A stretch of 64,000 nt of DNA from Betaproteobacteria bacterium UKL13-2. GTDB lineage: Bacteria; Pseudomonadota; Gammaproteobacteria; Burkholderiales; Usitatibacteraceae. Both the position numbers and the translations under genes were made by a program. The stretch lies in assembly GCA_001602455.1 (NCBI GenBank), contig CP012157.1, positions 2,227,733 to 2,291,732 on the forward strand. The letters run 5' to 3'. Positions 49,266 through 59,377 of the stretch are shown here, in pieces; the stretch's first letter is position 1, and each line of letters opens with the position of its first letter. The notes under the pieces were generated by a model. That model saw only the letters and a list, made by a program, of their open reading frames with translations. It made no database searches and was not told where the DNA came from.

Positions 49266-49300
49266 CCTGAACATTTCATGGGGCGCGTTTGAAAGCGGCT
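49262..49300 (+). repeat. GCTAGCC repeat family, short copy
   Basis: CTAGCCTGAACATTTCATGG, then GGCGCGTTTGAAAGCGG. Same block as at 14172, 34309 and 42313. It supplies the TAG stop of the symporter and lies 57 bases from tRNA-Pro copy 2. Confidence 0.75.
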
Positions 49301-49314
49301 CGCCGCGATCAAAA

Positions 49315-49343
49315 CAATGCCCAACCGAGTGGGTTAGGCATTG
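49315..49343 (-). terminator. intrinsic terminator of tRNA-Pro copy 2
   Basis: CAATGCC-AACC pairs with GGTT-GGCATTG around a short loop, with one unpaired base on each side, followed on the minus strand by TTTT. It is 13 bases from the 3' end of the tRNA. Confidence 0.75.
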
Positions 49344-49356
49344 TTGGTGGATCGAT

Positions 49357-49433
49357 TGGTCGGAGCGACAAGATTCGAACTTGCGACCCCTTGCACCCCA
49401 TGCAAGTGCGCTACCAGGCTGCGCCACGCTCCG
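49357..49433 (-). tRNA. tRNA-Pro(GGG), copy 2
   Basis: 77 nt with encoded CCA, acceptor CGGAGCG/CGCTCCG, and anticodon loop ATGGGGT giving GGG. It differs from copy 1 at one base (A at 49386). It follows merR by 16 bases, the location seen in related genomes (pheT-ihfA-merR-tRNA-Pro), so this is probably the ancestral position. It may be co-transcribed with merR. Confidence 0.95.
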
Positions 49434-49449
49434 ACTGTCTATTAAACGG

Positions 49450-49830
49450 CTAGGGGCTCCCCAGCATCGTCAAAATACTCTTCAGCTCGCTTCGGACTTC
49501 GCGCATCTCCAATACTCGGTTTGGTGTATGCGGCAAGGCTTGCCTCGGTGCGGCCAACGACGCCTCAACGGTATCAAGCCGGTTGCGGGCACCGTTGATG
49601 GTAAACCCGTGTTCATAGAGCAATTCGCGAATCCGCCGAATCAGGAGTACTTCGTGGTGCTGATAGTAGCGGCGATTGCCACGACGCTTCAGCGGTTTTA
49701 ATTGGGTAAATTCTTGCTCCCAGTACCGCAGGACGTGCGGCTTCACGCCACAAAGATCGCTAACTTCACCAATGGTGAAGTAGCGTTTCGCAGGGATGGT
49801 GGGGAGACTATTGGAGGGTTTTGTTTCCAT
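49450..49830 (-). CDS. MerR-family transcriptional regulator
   Basis: 126 aa from ATG 49830. The winged HTH is [27 protein letters not shown] with the wing [15 protein letters not shown], then a helical dimerisation region. No C-terminal effector-binding domain or cysteines for metals are present. This short MerR is conserved next to ihfA in betaproteobacteria and gammaproteobacteria; its target is not known. Its start lies inside the end of ihfA (overlap 49808-49830). Confidence 0.88.
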   Translation of the reverse strand: METKPSNSLPTIPAKRYFTIGEVSDLCGVKPHVLRYWEQEFTQLKPLKRRGNRRYYQHHEVLLIRRIRELLYEHGFTINGARNRLDTVEASLAAPRQALPHTPNRVLEMREVRSELKSILTMLGSP

Positions 49831-50116
49831 TAAAGGACTTCTCCACAAGGGTCTTTAACTTTTGGCTGGCATGAAATGTCACAACACGGCGTGCTGTGAT
49901 CGGAATTTCTTCTCCAGTCTTTGGGTTGCGGCCTGGCCGCTGTGGCTTGTTGCGAAGCTGAAAATTACCAAAACCAGACAGCTTGACGCTGTCCCCTCGT
50001 TCGAGCGCCATGCGGATTTCTTCGAAAAAAGACTCAACCATATCTTTGGCTTCGCGCTTGTTTAACCCAACTTTTTCGAACATCAAGTCAGCAAGCTCTG
50101 CTTTTGTCAATGTCAT
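49808..50116 (-). CDS. ihfA: integration host factor, alpha subunit
   Basis: 102-aa partner of IhfB. Start at ATG 50116 ([18 protein letters not shown]) matches the family exactly; an in-frame extension to 50149 would run into pheT. The DNA-intercalating arm [20 protein letters not shown] is intact. The gene follows pheT by 13 bases and overlaps merR by 23 bases, so all are probably one transcript, as in E. coli. Confidence 0.94.
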   Translation of the reverse strand: MTLTKAELADLMFEKVGLNKREAKDMVESFFEEIRMALERGDSVKLSGFGNFQLRNKPQRPGRNPKTGEEIPITARRVVTFHASQKLKTLVEKSFNGNKTLQ

Positions 50117-50129
50117 CTGACTTTTCTCT

Positions 50130-52502
50130 TTATTTTCTGTGTTTTGCACCGAACTTATGAGACATTACTTCAACAAATTTAGCAACAACTGTGTCGCATT
50201 CCACATCTGTTAAAGTCCTCTCAGTATCTTGCATAACTATACGGAAAGCAAGGCTTTTTTCCCTAGAATCGAGGTTTTGGCCACGGTAAACATCAAACAA
50301 CATAAGATCGACTAAATTGGCTGTTTTGAGTGCCAAAAAGTGGTCAATCATGGCTTGTACCGGCACGCTATCGTCGACCAAAAGAGCAACGTCACGGCGA
50401 ACGGCTTGCATTTTTGAGATGGGGTGAAAGCGTGGCGCCGACCCGACCGAAATCGCAGCGAGGTCGACTTCAAAGGCAACTGGCGCCATTGGTAGGTCAA
50501 AGTGTTGCTGCCAGCGCGGGTGAAGTTCGCCTATCCAACCCGCTTCTATTTCATTGATAACGATGCTCGCACTACGCCCGGGGTGGAGGGCGTTGTGACG
50601 CAACGGAACAAACCTGCAAACATGCCGAGCAAGTAGTGCTTCAACATCCCCCTTTACCGAGAAGAAGTCGGCTTTTTCCGCTTTATCCTCGCCCCACTGC
50701 TCCGGGAACCTTGCACCATAGGCCAGCCCAGCCATACGCTCTGGCTGGTTTGCCAAATCCGCCTCGGCACTGGTGAAGCATCGGCCAATCTCAAAAAACT
50801 TGGCGCGTAACTCCCCTCGGTTGAGGTTGTGCTGGAGCGACTCGATTAGTCCGCCGAGCAGGCTGGTGCGCATCACACTCATGTGTGCCGAAATTGGATT
50901 CGCCACACGTACCGGCGCAGCGTTCCCCATCAGCCCGTTTTCCCGCTCCTCTGGGACAAAACTGTAGTTGATGACCTCTTGGTAGCCCATTGCAGCGGCT
51001 GCATGTCGCAATGCACTTCGACTGTGCGTAGCCTCAGCAATAGCCGTAATCGGCACCGTTGCCTTCGGTGGCGTCGCCGGCACATTTTCATATCCATTGA
51101 TGCGTGCGATCTCTTCGACAAAGTCTTCCTCATGATTCAGGTCGAAACGATAACTCGGCGGTGTTACCTGAAACACGTCGTTTTCAACGACGACCGCACA
51201 CTCAAGTTTTTCCAGAATCGTCGTCATCTGCCTGATTGGGATTTGCATCCCGATGAGGTGGCAGACGCGTGCGGCTCGGACGCTGACCGGTTGCCGCACG
51301 GGAAGCTGCCCGACGGCTTCCGTAATTGGCCCCACTTTTGTATCGGCGGTGCCGCATATCTCCACGGCAAGCCTAGTGGCGTATTCCATGCCGTCGCGGG
51401 CGGAGGCCGGGTCAACTCCGCGTTCAAAACGATATGCCGCGTCAGAGTTAATGCCGAGGTTCCGCGTTTTGCCTTTGATCACATCGGGATCAAAATAGGC
51501 GGCTTCGAAGAAAATGCTGGTGGTGGCATCGGTTACCGACGATTCAAGCCCCCCCATCACGCCGCCCATTGCAATCGGTCCCGCGTCATCGGTGATCAAT
51601 AACATATCTGGCGCAAGTACCACACGTTGCTCATTCAACAGGTTCATCTCTTCGGCCACGTTAGGGAAACGCACATTGATTGCGCCGGTGAGTTTGTCGT
51701 GGTCGAATGCGTGCATGGGACGACCGCGTTCCAACGTCAAATAATTGGTGATATCGACTAATGGCGAGATGCAGCGAAAACCCGCACGCTCAAGACGTCG
51801 TTTCATCCACTCAGGGGTGGTCGCTTTGGCGTTGATCGAAGTAATGACCCGACCCAGATAGTGCCCACAGGCAGCCGGCGCAGAAATCGCTACCGTGCGT
51901 TGCACAGTGCCGGTCGATGCGACAGGTTCGGTCTTTGGTAGACGAAGTTGCGAACCGGTAATCGCCGCAAGGTCGCGTGCGATACCAATCATGGACAGAC
52001 AATCGCCACGATTGGGGGTCATCTTTAGTGTTAGCACCACGTCATTGAGATCTAGGTACTCTCGAATGTCCAGACCAATCGGGGCATCAGGGGATAACGC
52101 CAGCAGGCCGCCGTGGTCATCGGAGAGCCCAAGCTCTTTGGCCGAGCAGAGCATACCGTTGGATTCGACACCGCGTAACTTGGCTTGCTTAATCTCCAAG
52201 CCAGGCAACACCGCGCCGACCATGGCGCACGGCACACGCATACCGGCGGCAACGTTCGGCGCACCACATACAATCTGTAGCGGCGCACCGGTGCCCGCAT
52301 CCACTTCGGTCACGCGCAACTTATCGGCATTCGGGTGCGGCGCGACCGATTTGATCTCGGCTACGACGATGCCGTGAAACGCCGCCGCGACAGGCGATTG
52401 CTCTTCAACTTCAAGTCCCGCCATCGTCAGCTTGTGAGCGATCTCTTCCACAGTGAGGTCCACGGCAACCAATTCTTTCAACCAATTTACCGATACTTTC
52501 AT
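50130..52502 (-). CDS. pheT: phenylalanyl-tRNA synthetase beta subunit
   Basis: 790-aa subunit of the heterotetrameric enzyme. N-terminal [12 protein letters not shown] is followed by a tRNA-binding OB domain ([15 protein letters not shown]), the B3/B4 editing module, the B5 domain, and a C-terminal ferredoxin-fold anticodon-binding domain ([18 protein letters not shown]). Length and order match the family. It starts 11 bases after pheS. Confidence 0.95.
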   Translation of the reverse strand: MKVSVNWLKELVAVDLTVEEIAHKLTMAGLEVEEQSPVAAAFHGIVVAEIKSVAPHPNADKLRVTEVDAGTGAPLQIVCGAPNVAAGMRVPCAMVGAVLPGLEIKQAKLRGVESNGMLCSAKELGLSDDHGGLLALSPDAPIGLDIREYLDLNDVVLTLKMTPNRGDCLSMIGIARDLAAITGSQLRLPKTEPVASTGTVQRTVAISAPAACGHYLGRVITSINAKATTPEWMKRRLERAGFRCISPLVDITNYLTLERGRPMHAFDHDKLTGAINVRFPNVAEEMNLLNEQRVVLAPDMLLITDDAGPIAMGGVMGGLESSVTDATTSIFFEAAYFDPDVIKGKTRNLGINSDAAYRFERGVDPASARDGMEYATRLAVEICGTADTKVGPITEAVGQLPVRQPVSVRAARVCHLIGMQIPIRQMTTILEKLECAVVVENDVFQVTPPSYRFDLNHEEDFVEEIARINGYENVPATPPKATVPITAIAEATHSRSALRHAAAAMGYQEVINYSFVPEERENGLMGNAAPVRVANPISAHMSVMRTSLLGGLIESLQHNLNRGELRAKFFEIGRCFTSAEADLANQPERMAGLAYGARFPEQWGEDKAEKADFFSVKGDVEALLARHVCRFVPLRHNALHPGRSASIVINEIEAGWIGELHPRWQQHFDLPMAPVAFEVDLAAISVGSAPRFHPISKMQAVRRDVALLVDDSVPVQAMIDHFLALKTANLVDLMLFDVYRGQNLDSREKSLAFRIVMQDTERTLTDVECDTVVAKFVEVMSHKFGAKHRK

Positions 52503-52513
52503 GTCATCAACTC

Positions 52514-53641
<1,128 letters not shown>

Positions 53642-53652
53642 TTAATTTGCGA

Positions 53653-54012
53653 TTACGCGGCAAGCCCGGCTTTGGCTTGCTCGATAAATCGCGCAAAAGC
53701 GGGTTTGTCCATCACCGCCAAGTCAGCCAAGACTTTACGGTCGACTTCAATGGCGGCTTTCTTCAAGCCATTCATGAATGCCGAGTAGGTCATGCCGCCA
53801 TCACGCACTGCGGCGTTGATACGAGCAATCCACAATGAACGGAATACGCGTTTCTTATTACGACGGTCACGATAAGCATATTGTCCTGCCTTCATTACCG
53901 CTTCTTTAGCGATACGGAAGACGGTAGAACGGCGGCCGCGGAATCCCTTGGCTTGGTCTAGGACTTTCTTGTGACGGGCGCGGGCGGTGACACCACGTTT
54001 AACTCTAGGCAT
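53653..54012 (-). CDS. rplT: 50S ribosomal protein L20
   Basis: 119 aa with the family signature [19 protein letters not shown] and [13 protein letters not shown]-like segment ([18 protein letters not shown]). L20 also represses its own operon in E. coli by binding the rpmI leader. It follows rpmI by 11 bases. Length is standard. Confidence 0.97.
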   Translation of the reverse strand: MPRVKRGVTARARHKKVLDQAKGFRGRRSTVFRIAKEAVMKAGQYAYRDRRNKKRVFRSLWIARINAAVRDGGMTYSAFMNGLKKAAIEVDRKVLADLAVMDKPAFARFIEQAKAGLAA

Positions 54013-54023
54013 GGCGGACTCCC

Positions 54024-54221
54024 TTACGCGTAGGGCAACATCGCACGGACGTGGCCCATGTTAGTTGCATGAATTTCGGTTGTCCCACGCAATTGACGCT
54101 TAGACTTCGTCGTCTTTTTGGTGAGAATGTGGCGTTTAAACGCCTGCGAGCGTTTGATCGAGCCAGATCCACGCGCTTTAAAGCGCTTGGCTGCTCCGCT
54201 CTTGGTTTTCATTTTTGGCAT
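54024..54221 (-). CDS. rpmI: 50S ribosomal protein L35
   Basis: 65-aa basic protein, [20 protein letters not shown] and a C-terminal [13 protein letters not shown], matching L35 in full. The 134-bp gap to infC upstream (54222-54355) may contain the L20-responsive leader known from E. coli, but I cannot identify the pseudoknot by eye. Confidence 0.97.
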   Translation of the reverse strand: MPKMKTKSGAAKRFKARGSGSIKRSQAFKRHILTKKTTKSKRQLRGTTEIHATNMGHVRAMLPYA

Positions 54222-54355
54222 GATGTTTCCTGAGTAGCCTTACCGCAGCAGGTGGTGGAACCTATCCACACTTTGAACCTGAAGTCGGCTTGTTTTATGA
54301 CTTACAACTTGCGCCTGAGTGCTGCCGAGGAGACGCCCCTCTTAAAACCGAAAAA

Positions 54356-54880
54356 TTAAGTTTTCTTGCGAGGACCAACCATCATCACCATCTGACGGCC
54401 CTCCATCTTTGGAAACTGTTCGACCTGCCCCAGTTCCGCTAAATCTGCCTCAACCCGCTTCAAAAGCTGCAAACCCAACTCTTGGTGCGCCATTTCACGC
54501 CCTCTAAAACGTAACGTGATTTTTGTTTTATCGCCGTCTTCCAGAAACCGCTTCAGGTTGCGCACCTTGATGTTGTAGTCACCATCGTCAGTACCGGGAC
54601 GGAATTTCACTTCCTTAACCTGAATCTGCTTCTGCTTCAGTTTGGCTTCGTGCGCTTTCTTAGCTTCGTGGTACTTAAATTTGCCGTAATCCATGATCCG
54701 GCAAACCGGTGGTTTCGCGGTAGGCGCGATCTCCACCAAATCCAACTCTGCTGTTTCGGCGCGCTGCTGTGCGTCCATCAGACTCACAATACCAATTTGC
54801 TCGCCTTCTGGGCCAAGCAATCGAACCTCCGGAATGCCGCGAATTTCCGAATTGATTCGAACTTCTTTTTCGGTAGCGAT
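54356..54880 (-). CDS. infC: translation initiation factor IF-3, AUC start
   Basis: 174-aa IF-3. The reading frame extends past all ATG/GTG/TTG options to an ATC codon at 54878-54880, preceded by GGAGAG six bases upstream. The protein then reads [20 protein letters not shown], the conserved IF-3 N-terminus. Rare AUU/AUC starts in infC allow IF-3 to repress its own translation. The N- and C-domains ([33 protein letters not shown]) are complete. It follows thrS by 90 bases. Confidence 0.95.
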   Translation of the reverse strand: MATEKEVRINSEIRGIPEVRLLGPEGEQIGIVSLMDAQQRAETAELDLVEIAPTAKPPVCRIMDYGKFKYHEAKKAHEAKLKQKQIQVKEVKFRPGTDDGDYNIKVRNLKRFLEDGDKTKITLRFRGREMAHQELGLQLLKRVEADLAELGQVEQFPKMEGRQMVMMVGPRKKT

Positions 54881-54970
54881 AGAACTCTCCTAAACATTAA
54901 CGACAATCTTGGGCAACCTGCAAAGGCCGCCTCAAGGGCTAAAACACGTTACGCAAACGAATGATGACGG

Positions 54971-56890
54971 CTAGTGTTTCGCCGCCACTTCCTCTTTTAC
55001 GCGAGATACGAAATCTTCAAGCGACATTGGGGGGAGATTTTCACCACCGCCTTTGCCATCCCGGAGCCGTGCGGTCACAGTCTTGGCCTGCATTTCTTTA
55101 TCGCCCAGAATCAACTGATAGGGTACTTTTTGCAAGCTATGTTCCCGTATTTTATAGGAAATTTTCTCGTTCCGCAAATCAGCCTGGACCCGGATTCCAG
55201 CCGCTTTGAGGCCTTCCACAACCTCGGAAACATACCCGGCTTGGTTTTCAGTCACGTCCATCGCCACGACTTGAACCGGCGCTAACCAAACCGGCAACGC
55301 ACCCGCGTGGTTTTCGATCAAGATCCCGATAAATCGCTCAAGTGAGCCAACAATCGCCCGATGCAGCATGACGGGTGCTACTCGATTGCTGTGGGCATCC
55401 ACGTATTCCCCGCCCAAGCGACTGGCGGTGTTGTAGTCAACCTGCATGGTGCCGCACTGCCACGACCGGCCAATCGAATCCTTGAGGTGATACTCAATTT
55501 TGGGACCATAGAAAGCGCCCTCACCTGGCAATTCCTCCCACGTCACGCCGCACGTTGTCAGCGCATTCCTGAGCGCATTTTCCGCGCGGTCCCACGTTTC
55601 ATCCGATCCCACGCGCTTATCGGGTCGCAGCGCAATCTTGATCGCAATGTCTTTGAATCCAAAGTCTTTATAGACTGCAAGCGCCAATCGATTGAAGTCA
55701 GTGCACTCCTGCTGAATCTGGTCTTCGGTGCAGAAAATATGGCCGTCGTCCTGCACAAAGCCGCGCACCCGCATGATGCCGTGCAGCGCGCCAGAGGGTT
55801 CATTACGGTGGCATGAGCCAAACTCACCGTAACGCAATGGCAAGTCACGGTAGGAGCGCAGATCCGAGTTGAACACCAAGACGTGCCCCGGACAGTTCAT
55901 CGGTTTGATGCCGTACTGGTGTTTCTCTGACTCCGTGGTGAACATATTGTCTTGGTAGTTATCCCAGTGCCCGGTCTTTTCCCACAGCGAACGGTTCAGG
56001 ATCTGAGGACAACGGATTTCTTGATAGCCGTTATCTTGGTACACCTTACGCATGTACTGCTCGACTTGCTGCCACACCGACCAGCCTTTGGGGTGCCAAA
56101 ACACCATGCCCGGCGCCTCTTCTTGCATATGGAACAGATCGAGAAGTTTGCCCAGCTTGCGGTGGTCGCGTTTCTCGGCCTCTTCGAGCATGTGGAGGTA
56201 CTGCTCTTGGTCTTCTTTTTTCGCCCAAGCCGTTCCGTAAATGCGTTGTAGCATCTCGTTTTTGGCGTCCCCGCGCCAATACGCACCCGCAACCTTCATG
56301 ATCTTGAAAACTTTTAACTTGCCCGTTGATGGCACATGCGGGCCGCGACACAAATCGGTAAAGCTGCCTTCGGTGTATAGCGAGACGTCTTGGTCGGCAG
56401 GGATCGAGGCGATGATTTCCGCCTTGTAGGCTTCACCGATCCCCTTGAAATACGCCACCGCGTCATCTCGTGGCAGCACTTTGCGCGTGACCTTCTCATC
56501 CTTCTTGGCGAGTTCGGACATCTTCTTTTCGATGGCTGCAAGGTCGTCCGGCGTAAACGGTCGTTTGTAGGAGAAATCGTAGTAAAAGCCGTTTTCGATA
56601 ACCGGGCCGATTGTCACCTGCGCCTCGGGAAACAACTCTTTCACCGCGTAGGCCAGCAGGTGGGCGGTTGAATGCCGAATGACTTCCAACCCTTCGGCAT
56701 CTTTATCGGTCACGATGGCGAGCGCTGCATCCTGCTCGATCAAGTAGCCGGTATCCACCACCTTACCGTCGACTTTGCCGGCCAAGGCGGCCTTGGCGAG
56801 ACCGGCGCCGATACTTGCCGCAACTTCGGCGACGGTGACTGGCGCGTCGAATTGTCGGACTGACTTGTCGGGGAGTGTGATCGAAACCAT
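54971..56890 (-). CDS. thrS: threonyl-tRNA synthetase
   Basis: 639 aa from ATG 56890. An N-terminal TGS domain ([20 protein letters not shown]) is followed by the editing domain ([16 protein letters not shown]), the class II core with the zinc-binding Cys in [13 protein letters not shown] and [20 protein letters not shown], and the anticodon-binding domain. An in-frame open extension to 56977 is created by the 41-bp tandem repeat and is unlikely to be translated. The leader may carry a threonine-dependent control element. Confidence 0.96.
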   Translation of the reverse strand: MVSITLPDKSVRQFDAPVTVAEVAASIGAGLAKAALAGKVDGKVVDTGYLIEQDAALAIVTDKDAEGLEVIRHSTAHLLAYAVKELFPEAQVTIGPVIENGFYYDFSYKRPFTPDDLAAIEKKMSELAKKDEKVTRKVLPRDDAVAYFKGIGEAYKAEIIASIPADQDVSLYTEGSFTDLCRGPHVPSTGKLKVFKIMKVAGAYWRGDAKNEMLQRIYGTAWAKKEDQEQYLHMLEEAEKRDHRKLGKLLDLFHMQEEAPGMVFWHPKGWSVWQQVEQYMRKVYQDNGYQEIRCPQILNRSLWEKTGHWDNYQDNMFTTESEKHQYGIKPMNCPGHVLVFNSDLRSYRDLPLRYGEFGSCHRNEPSGALHGIMRVRGFVQDDGHIFCTEDQIQQECTDFNRLALAVYKDFGFKDIAIKIALRPDKRVGSDETWDRAENALRNALTTCGVTWEELPGEGAFYGPKIEYHLKDSIGRSWQCGTMQVDYNTASRLGGEYVDAHSNRVAPVMLHRAIVGSLERFIGILIENHAGALPVWLAPVQVVAMDVTENQAGYVSEVVEGLKAAGIRVQADLRNEKISYKIREHSLQKVPYQLILGDKEMQAKTVTARLRDGKGGGENLPPMSLEDFVSRVKEEVAAKH

Positions 56891-56921
56891 GTTGAAACCT
56901 CGAAGAAACTGTTGGCAAAAG

Positions 56922-57003
56922 AAAGTGCTGGCACAACTTACTACCGCCGCGCTAAAAACAAAAAAGTGCTGGCACAACTTACGACCGCCGCGCTAAAAAC
57001 AAA
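56922..57003 (-). repeat. 41-bp tandem duplication in the thrS leader
   Basis: Two consecutive copies (56922-56962 and 56963-57003) of a 41-bp unit containing AAAGTGCTGGCACAACTTAC and CCGCCGCGCTAAAAACAA, with one mismatch. The second copy runs into the terminator hairpin. Located 32 bases upstream of the thrS start. Confidence 0.85.
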
Positions 57004-57032
57004 AAAGCGCGGCTGGTGGCCGCGCTTTTTTG
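57001..57032 (-). terminator. intrinsic terminator (former tRNA-Val transcript)
   Basis: Stem AAAAAAGCGCGG/CCGCGCTTTTTT with a short loop; T-run on both strands. On the minus strand it follows the tRNA-Val fragment and precedes thrS, so it probably ended the tRNA-Val transcript before the element inserted. Confidence 0.85.
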
Positions 57033-57128
57033 TGAATGAACAAGACCAAACCACGCCGCGCGGCTAGCGAATCAACCTTTCCAGCGTAGTCAGCGGTGTC
57101 ATAACCATTATCGTCTCGTCATCAGAAT

Positions 57129-57173
57129 TGGTAGGCGCAATTGGACTCGAACCAACGACCCCCACCATGTCAA
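57129..57173 (-). mobile_element. tRNA-Val(GAC) 3' fragment, attachment site of an integrated element
   Basis: Read on the minus strand, TTGACATGGTGGGGGTCG continues through the T-arm (GGTTCGAGTCC) to TGCGCCT-A-CCA. This is the 3' half of tRNA-Val from the anticodon loop (GAC at 57169-57171) to CCA. The 5' half is missing; the sequence turns into unrelated DNA at 57174. Such a partial copy marks one end (att) of an island integrated into tRNA-Val, with the restored gene expected at the far end. tRNA-Val next to thrS is normal in this class. Confidence 0.85.
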
Positions 57174-57361
57174 ACGGATTCGGTGTGTCTGACGGCATCG
57201 CTGTCATCAGATAAGTCGTTATTTTATCAGTGATTTCGTCAAACTACAATCGCCGCTGACCGCCACTGGTCGCTGCACGTTTGGCCCAAAATTGGCCCAA
57301 TTTTCCTGCCGCGCGCGCTGTGCACGCAGCGCGCTCTTTCTATCAAAGTTACCGCGCCGAC
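57174..57361. other. left end of the integrated element, non-coding
   Basis: About 190 bp between the att fragment and the first island gene. It contains the direct repeat TTGGCCCAAAA and TTGGCCCAATTTT (57281-57304) that may be a recombinase arm site or a rearranged terminator. No gene is seen. Confidence 0.5.
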
Positions 57362-57814
57362 CTAGTTGTCAAAGCTTGCCTTAAATGCACGCTCCATCTC
57401 GTCAGTAAGCCGTGTAGCTGCCGCAGCAATGTCGGAAAAAATGGGGGCGGATGCCGGCCGTCCAGCCCGCTCCGCTGAATCAAAGTCTCCTCCCGAAACC
57501 GCCTGCCGGAATCTAAACGAGAGTCCCGCAAGATTAGTCTCACCCAGATGCAGAGTAAGTTGGTGCACTTTTCTCCCGATGTACTTCGTTTTAGTCCGTA
57601 TCGTATGTGCTAGGTCAGGGCAGCGGACATCGTCAGCAGCCGCGGCGTAATACGCGTCGGCTGCGGTCTCAACCTCTTCAATAAGTTTGACGATCGCATC
57701 AATGGAGTTCCTGACGTCTTTTCTCTCTTCTTTGCGACGGTCTTGCCAATTTCGGTAGAACCAAGCTCCAGCTGTTGCCAATCCGGCTAAAACTGTCCAA
57801 GTCAAAGGCCCCAT
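57362..57814 (-). CDS. membrane-anchored protein of the STAS/GHKL operon
   Basis: 150 aa from ATG 57814. One N-terminal transmembrane segment (PLTWTVLAGLATAGAWFY, residues 3-20) is followed by a basic stop (RNWQDRRKEERKD) and a soluble helical domain with no recognised family. It starts 5 bases after the STAS-like gene, so translation is coupled. It could be a membrane effector or anchor for the signalling pair upstream. Function unknown. Confidence 0.65.
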   Translation of the reverse strand: MGPLTWTVLAGLATAGAWFYRNWQDRRKEERKDVRNSIDAIVKLIEEVETAADAYYAAAADDVRCPDLAHTIRTKTKYIGRKVHQLTLHLGETNLAGLSFRFRQAVSGGDFDSAERAGRPASAPIFSDIAAAATRLTDEMERAFKASFDN

Positions 57815-57819
57815 AGCCC

Positions 57820-58167
57820 TTATTTTCCTGATCGACGCAGTTGGCTCATGCCTGCCGCCTCGCCAATGTACTGCCAAATCTCGTCGATTACTGAAGGATC
57901 CTCCTCCGAAACGATGCGAAGCTTTTCGCGTAAGGTGTGCTCACTTAACAGTTCCAAACGGGTAATCCCGCCAAAAGCCTCATTTAAAAATGAAGACCCA
58001 TAGCCTTCGGTACCGTCAAAGTTCACACAGACTTCGTCATTATCCACAAGCGCAGGAACAAGCAACTCTTCACGAAATCTCTGCCCGTTAAAGGGCCCAT
58101 CTTCCGGATACCTGCCCGCAGGTTCAGGGCTAAAGTCAAGTGCAACGTTAAGTTGTTTCGTTTTCAT
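57820..58167 (-). CDS. STAS-like domain protein (DUF4325)
   Basis: 115 aa from ATG 58167. The core NGQRFREELLVPAL, EVCVNFDGTEGYGSSF and LNEAFGGITR (residues 27-70) matches the STAS-like DUF4325 family. STAS proteins act as phosphorylation-switched binding partners, typically with a GHKL kinase. The gene overlaps the GHKL ATPase upstream by 20 bases and precedes the membrane protein by 5, so the three form an operon. The Ser pair in GYGSSF is a possible phosphorylation site (inference from STAS proteins generally). Confidence 0.78.
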   Translation of the reverse strand: MKTKQLNVALDFSPEPAGRYPEDGPFNGQRFREELLVPALVDNDEVCVNFDGTEGYGSSFLNEAFGGITRLELLSEHTLREKLRIVSEEDPSVIDEIWQYIGEAAGMSQLRRSGK

Positions 58168-59287
58168 CAATCAATCCTCCATCCGGCTCGGGAGACCAAT
58201 TTGTCACGCTCGATAACGGTACAGTCCATTTGATCAGAGTTCCACCGATTGAATTGCCGTAATTGACTATCGACTCATTTCCCCCACTCTGGAAAGTGTA
58301 CACGCCAGAGGCGCTGAAAACTTTCAGCTCTCCTGAGCTCACCAATTCAACAAATCTTCGAAGATCGTTTAGACCTCGCCCCCGCTCAGACTGACGAGTC
58401 TTTGTCCGCCCAATGATCATAGCGGCTTCTATCATTTGCCCATCATTTGGATTTACGCCAGGCAAGATTGATAAAGCCGACCGTATTTTTTCCCATGCAT
58501 ACAACTTGGGTAACGTTTTTGGAATTCCAACCCCGAGGTCGCAGAACAATATTTGCAACCGATCTTCCTTTAGGTTGACACTGCCTGCTAACCACCACTT
58601 TTTTCGAACACGCAAATCAAACTGAGTTTCCTTTGGATATGCGTGCTGGACGACATTTAGCATTGCCTCAGTCACGGCGCGATACAGTTTTTTCCTTGCA
58701 GCAATGCTCATTTGCATTCCCTCACCCATCAGCGCCTCACGAAGCTTCCGACTTGCATCGTTAGCTAAGGTCACGCCGGAAATGAAAGGTATGTACCGTA
58801 CGGCGTTGGTCACGCGTGTCTGAGGGGACCGAGGATTTACTCTCAACAGGGAAAAAAATCCTGTATCCACTAAAGCTCGATGAAGGCGGGGACTCTTTGG
58901 ATAAGTTCCGGTCACATGAGCAGTTCCGTATAGGATACGCGCTCGGTCAATGTATGCAAGCAAAAGCAACAACGCCGCTGGCTGGATTGACTTCGTATCG
59001 TCGAATATCAACCGAATGCGGTTTTTGCTAGAGCGTACCGAGTGCCAAAACGACTGAATAAATGCCACAGTTTCCGCATGCATATGAACGAGATTCAGCG
59101 TTTCAGGAACCACGATATCTAAGTAATCCCCTTTAAAGTTATTTCCCCGAAACCGTCGGCGACTGCCTGTGTTTGTGTAAGGCGATGCATGCTTCAGACG
59201 GTTTCGGCGTCGCAGCTTTTCCTTGGATCGAAGGCGTCGCCGAAAGCGCTTTAATTGCACATTTTCTGGGGTGTCCAAAAACGCCAT
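58148..59287 (-). CDS. STAS-GHKL ATPase fusion (histidine-kinase-like ATP-binding protein)
   Basis: 379 aa, ATG start. The N-terminus is very basic (residues 11-45). Residues about 60-150 (RIRLIFDDTKSIQPAALLLL) look like a STAS-type fold. A GHKL ATPase domain follows: N-box E208/N211/H215 (AVTEAMLNVVQHAY), G1 box DLGVGIP (250-256) and G2 box ERGRGLNDLR (301-310). There is no histidine phosphorylation site or sensor domain, as in anti-sigma-type serine kinases. Together with the DUF4325 gene downstream it suggests a partner-switching module. No sigma factor is nearby. Confidence 0.8.
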   Translation of the reverse strand: MAFLDTPENVQLKRFRRRLRSKEKLRRRNRLKHASPYTNTGSRRRFRGNNFKGDYLDIVVPETLNLVHMHAETVAFIQSFWHSVRSSKNRIRLIFDDTKSIQPAALLLLLAYIDRARILYGTAHVTGTYPKSPRLHRALVDTGFFSLLRVNPRSPQTRVTNAVRYIPFISGVTLANDASRKLREALMGEGMQMSIAARKKLYRAVTEAMLNVVQHAYPKETQFDLRVRKKWWLAGSVNLKEDRLQILFCDLGVGIPKTLPKLYAWEKIRSALSILPGVNPNDGQMIEAAMIIGRTKTRQSERGRGLNDLRRFVELVSSGELKVFSASGVYTFQSGGNESIVNYGNSIGGTLIKWTVPLSSVTNWSPEPDGGLIDENETT

Positions 59288-59377
59288 TTAGTCTTCCAAA
59301 AATTATTCTTTGCTTTAACTCTTTGGCCGAAAACCGAACTTTAGAGTGCTCCGAGATTATGAATTGTCTTTTGTTTT

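Noticed and set aside
56891-56977. N-terminal extension of ThrS
   Set aside because: The 29 extra codons come from the 41-bp duplication; the conserved TGS domain begins at ATG 56890.
57129-57173. Complete tRNA-Val gene
   Set aside because: Only the 3' half is present; the acceptor 5' strand, D-arm and 5' anticodon stem are missing.
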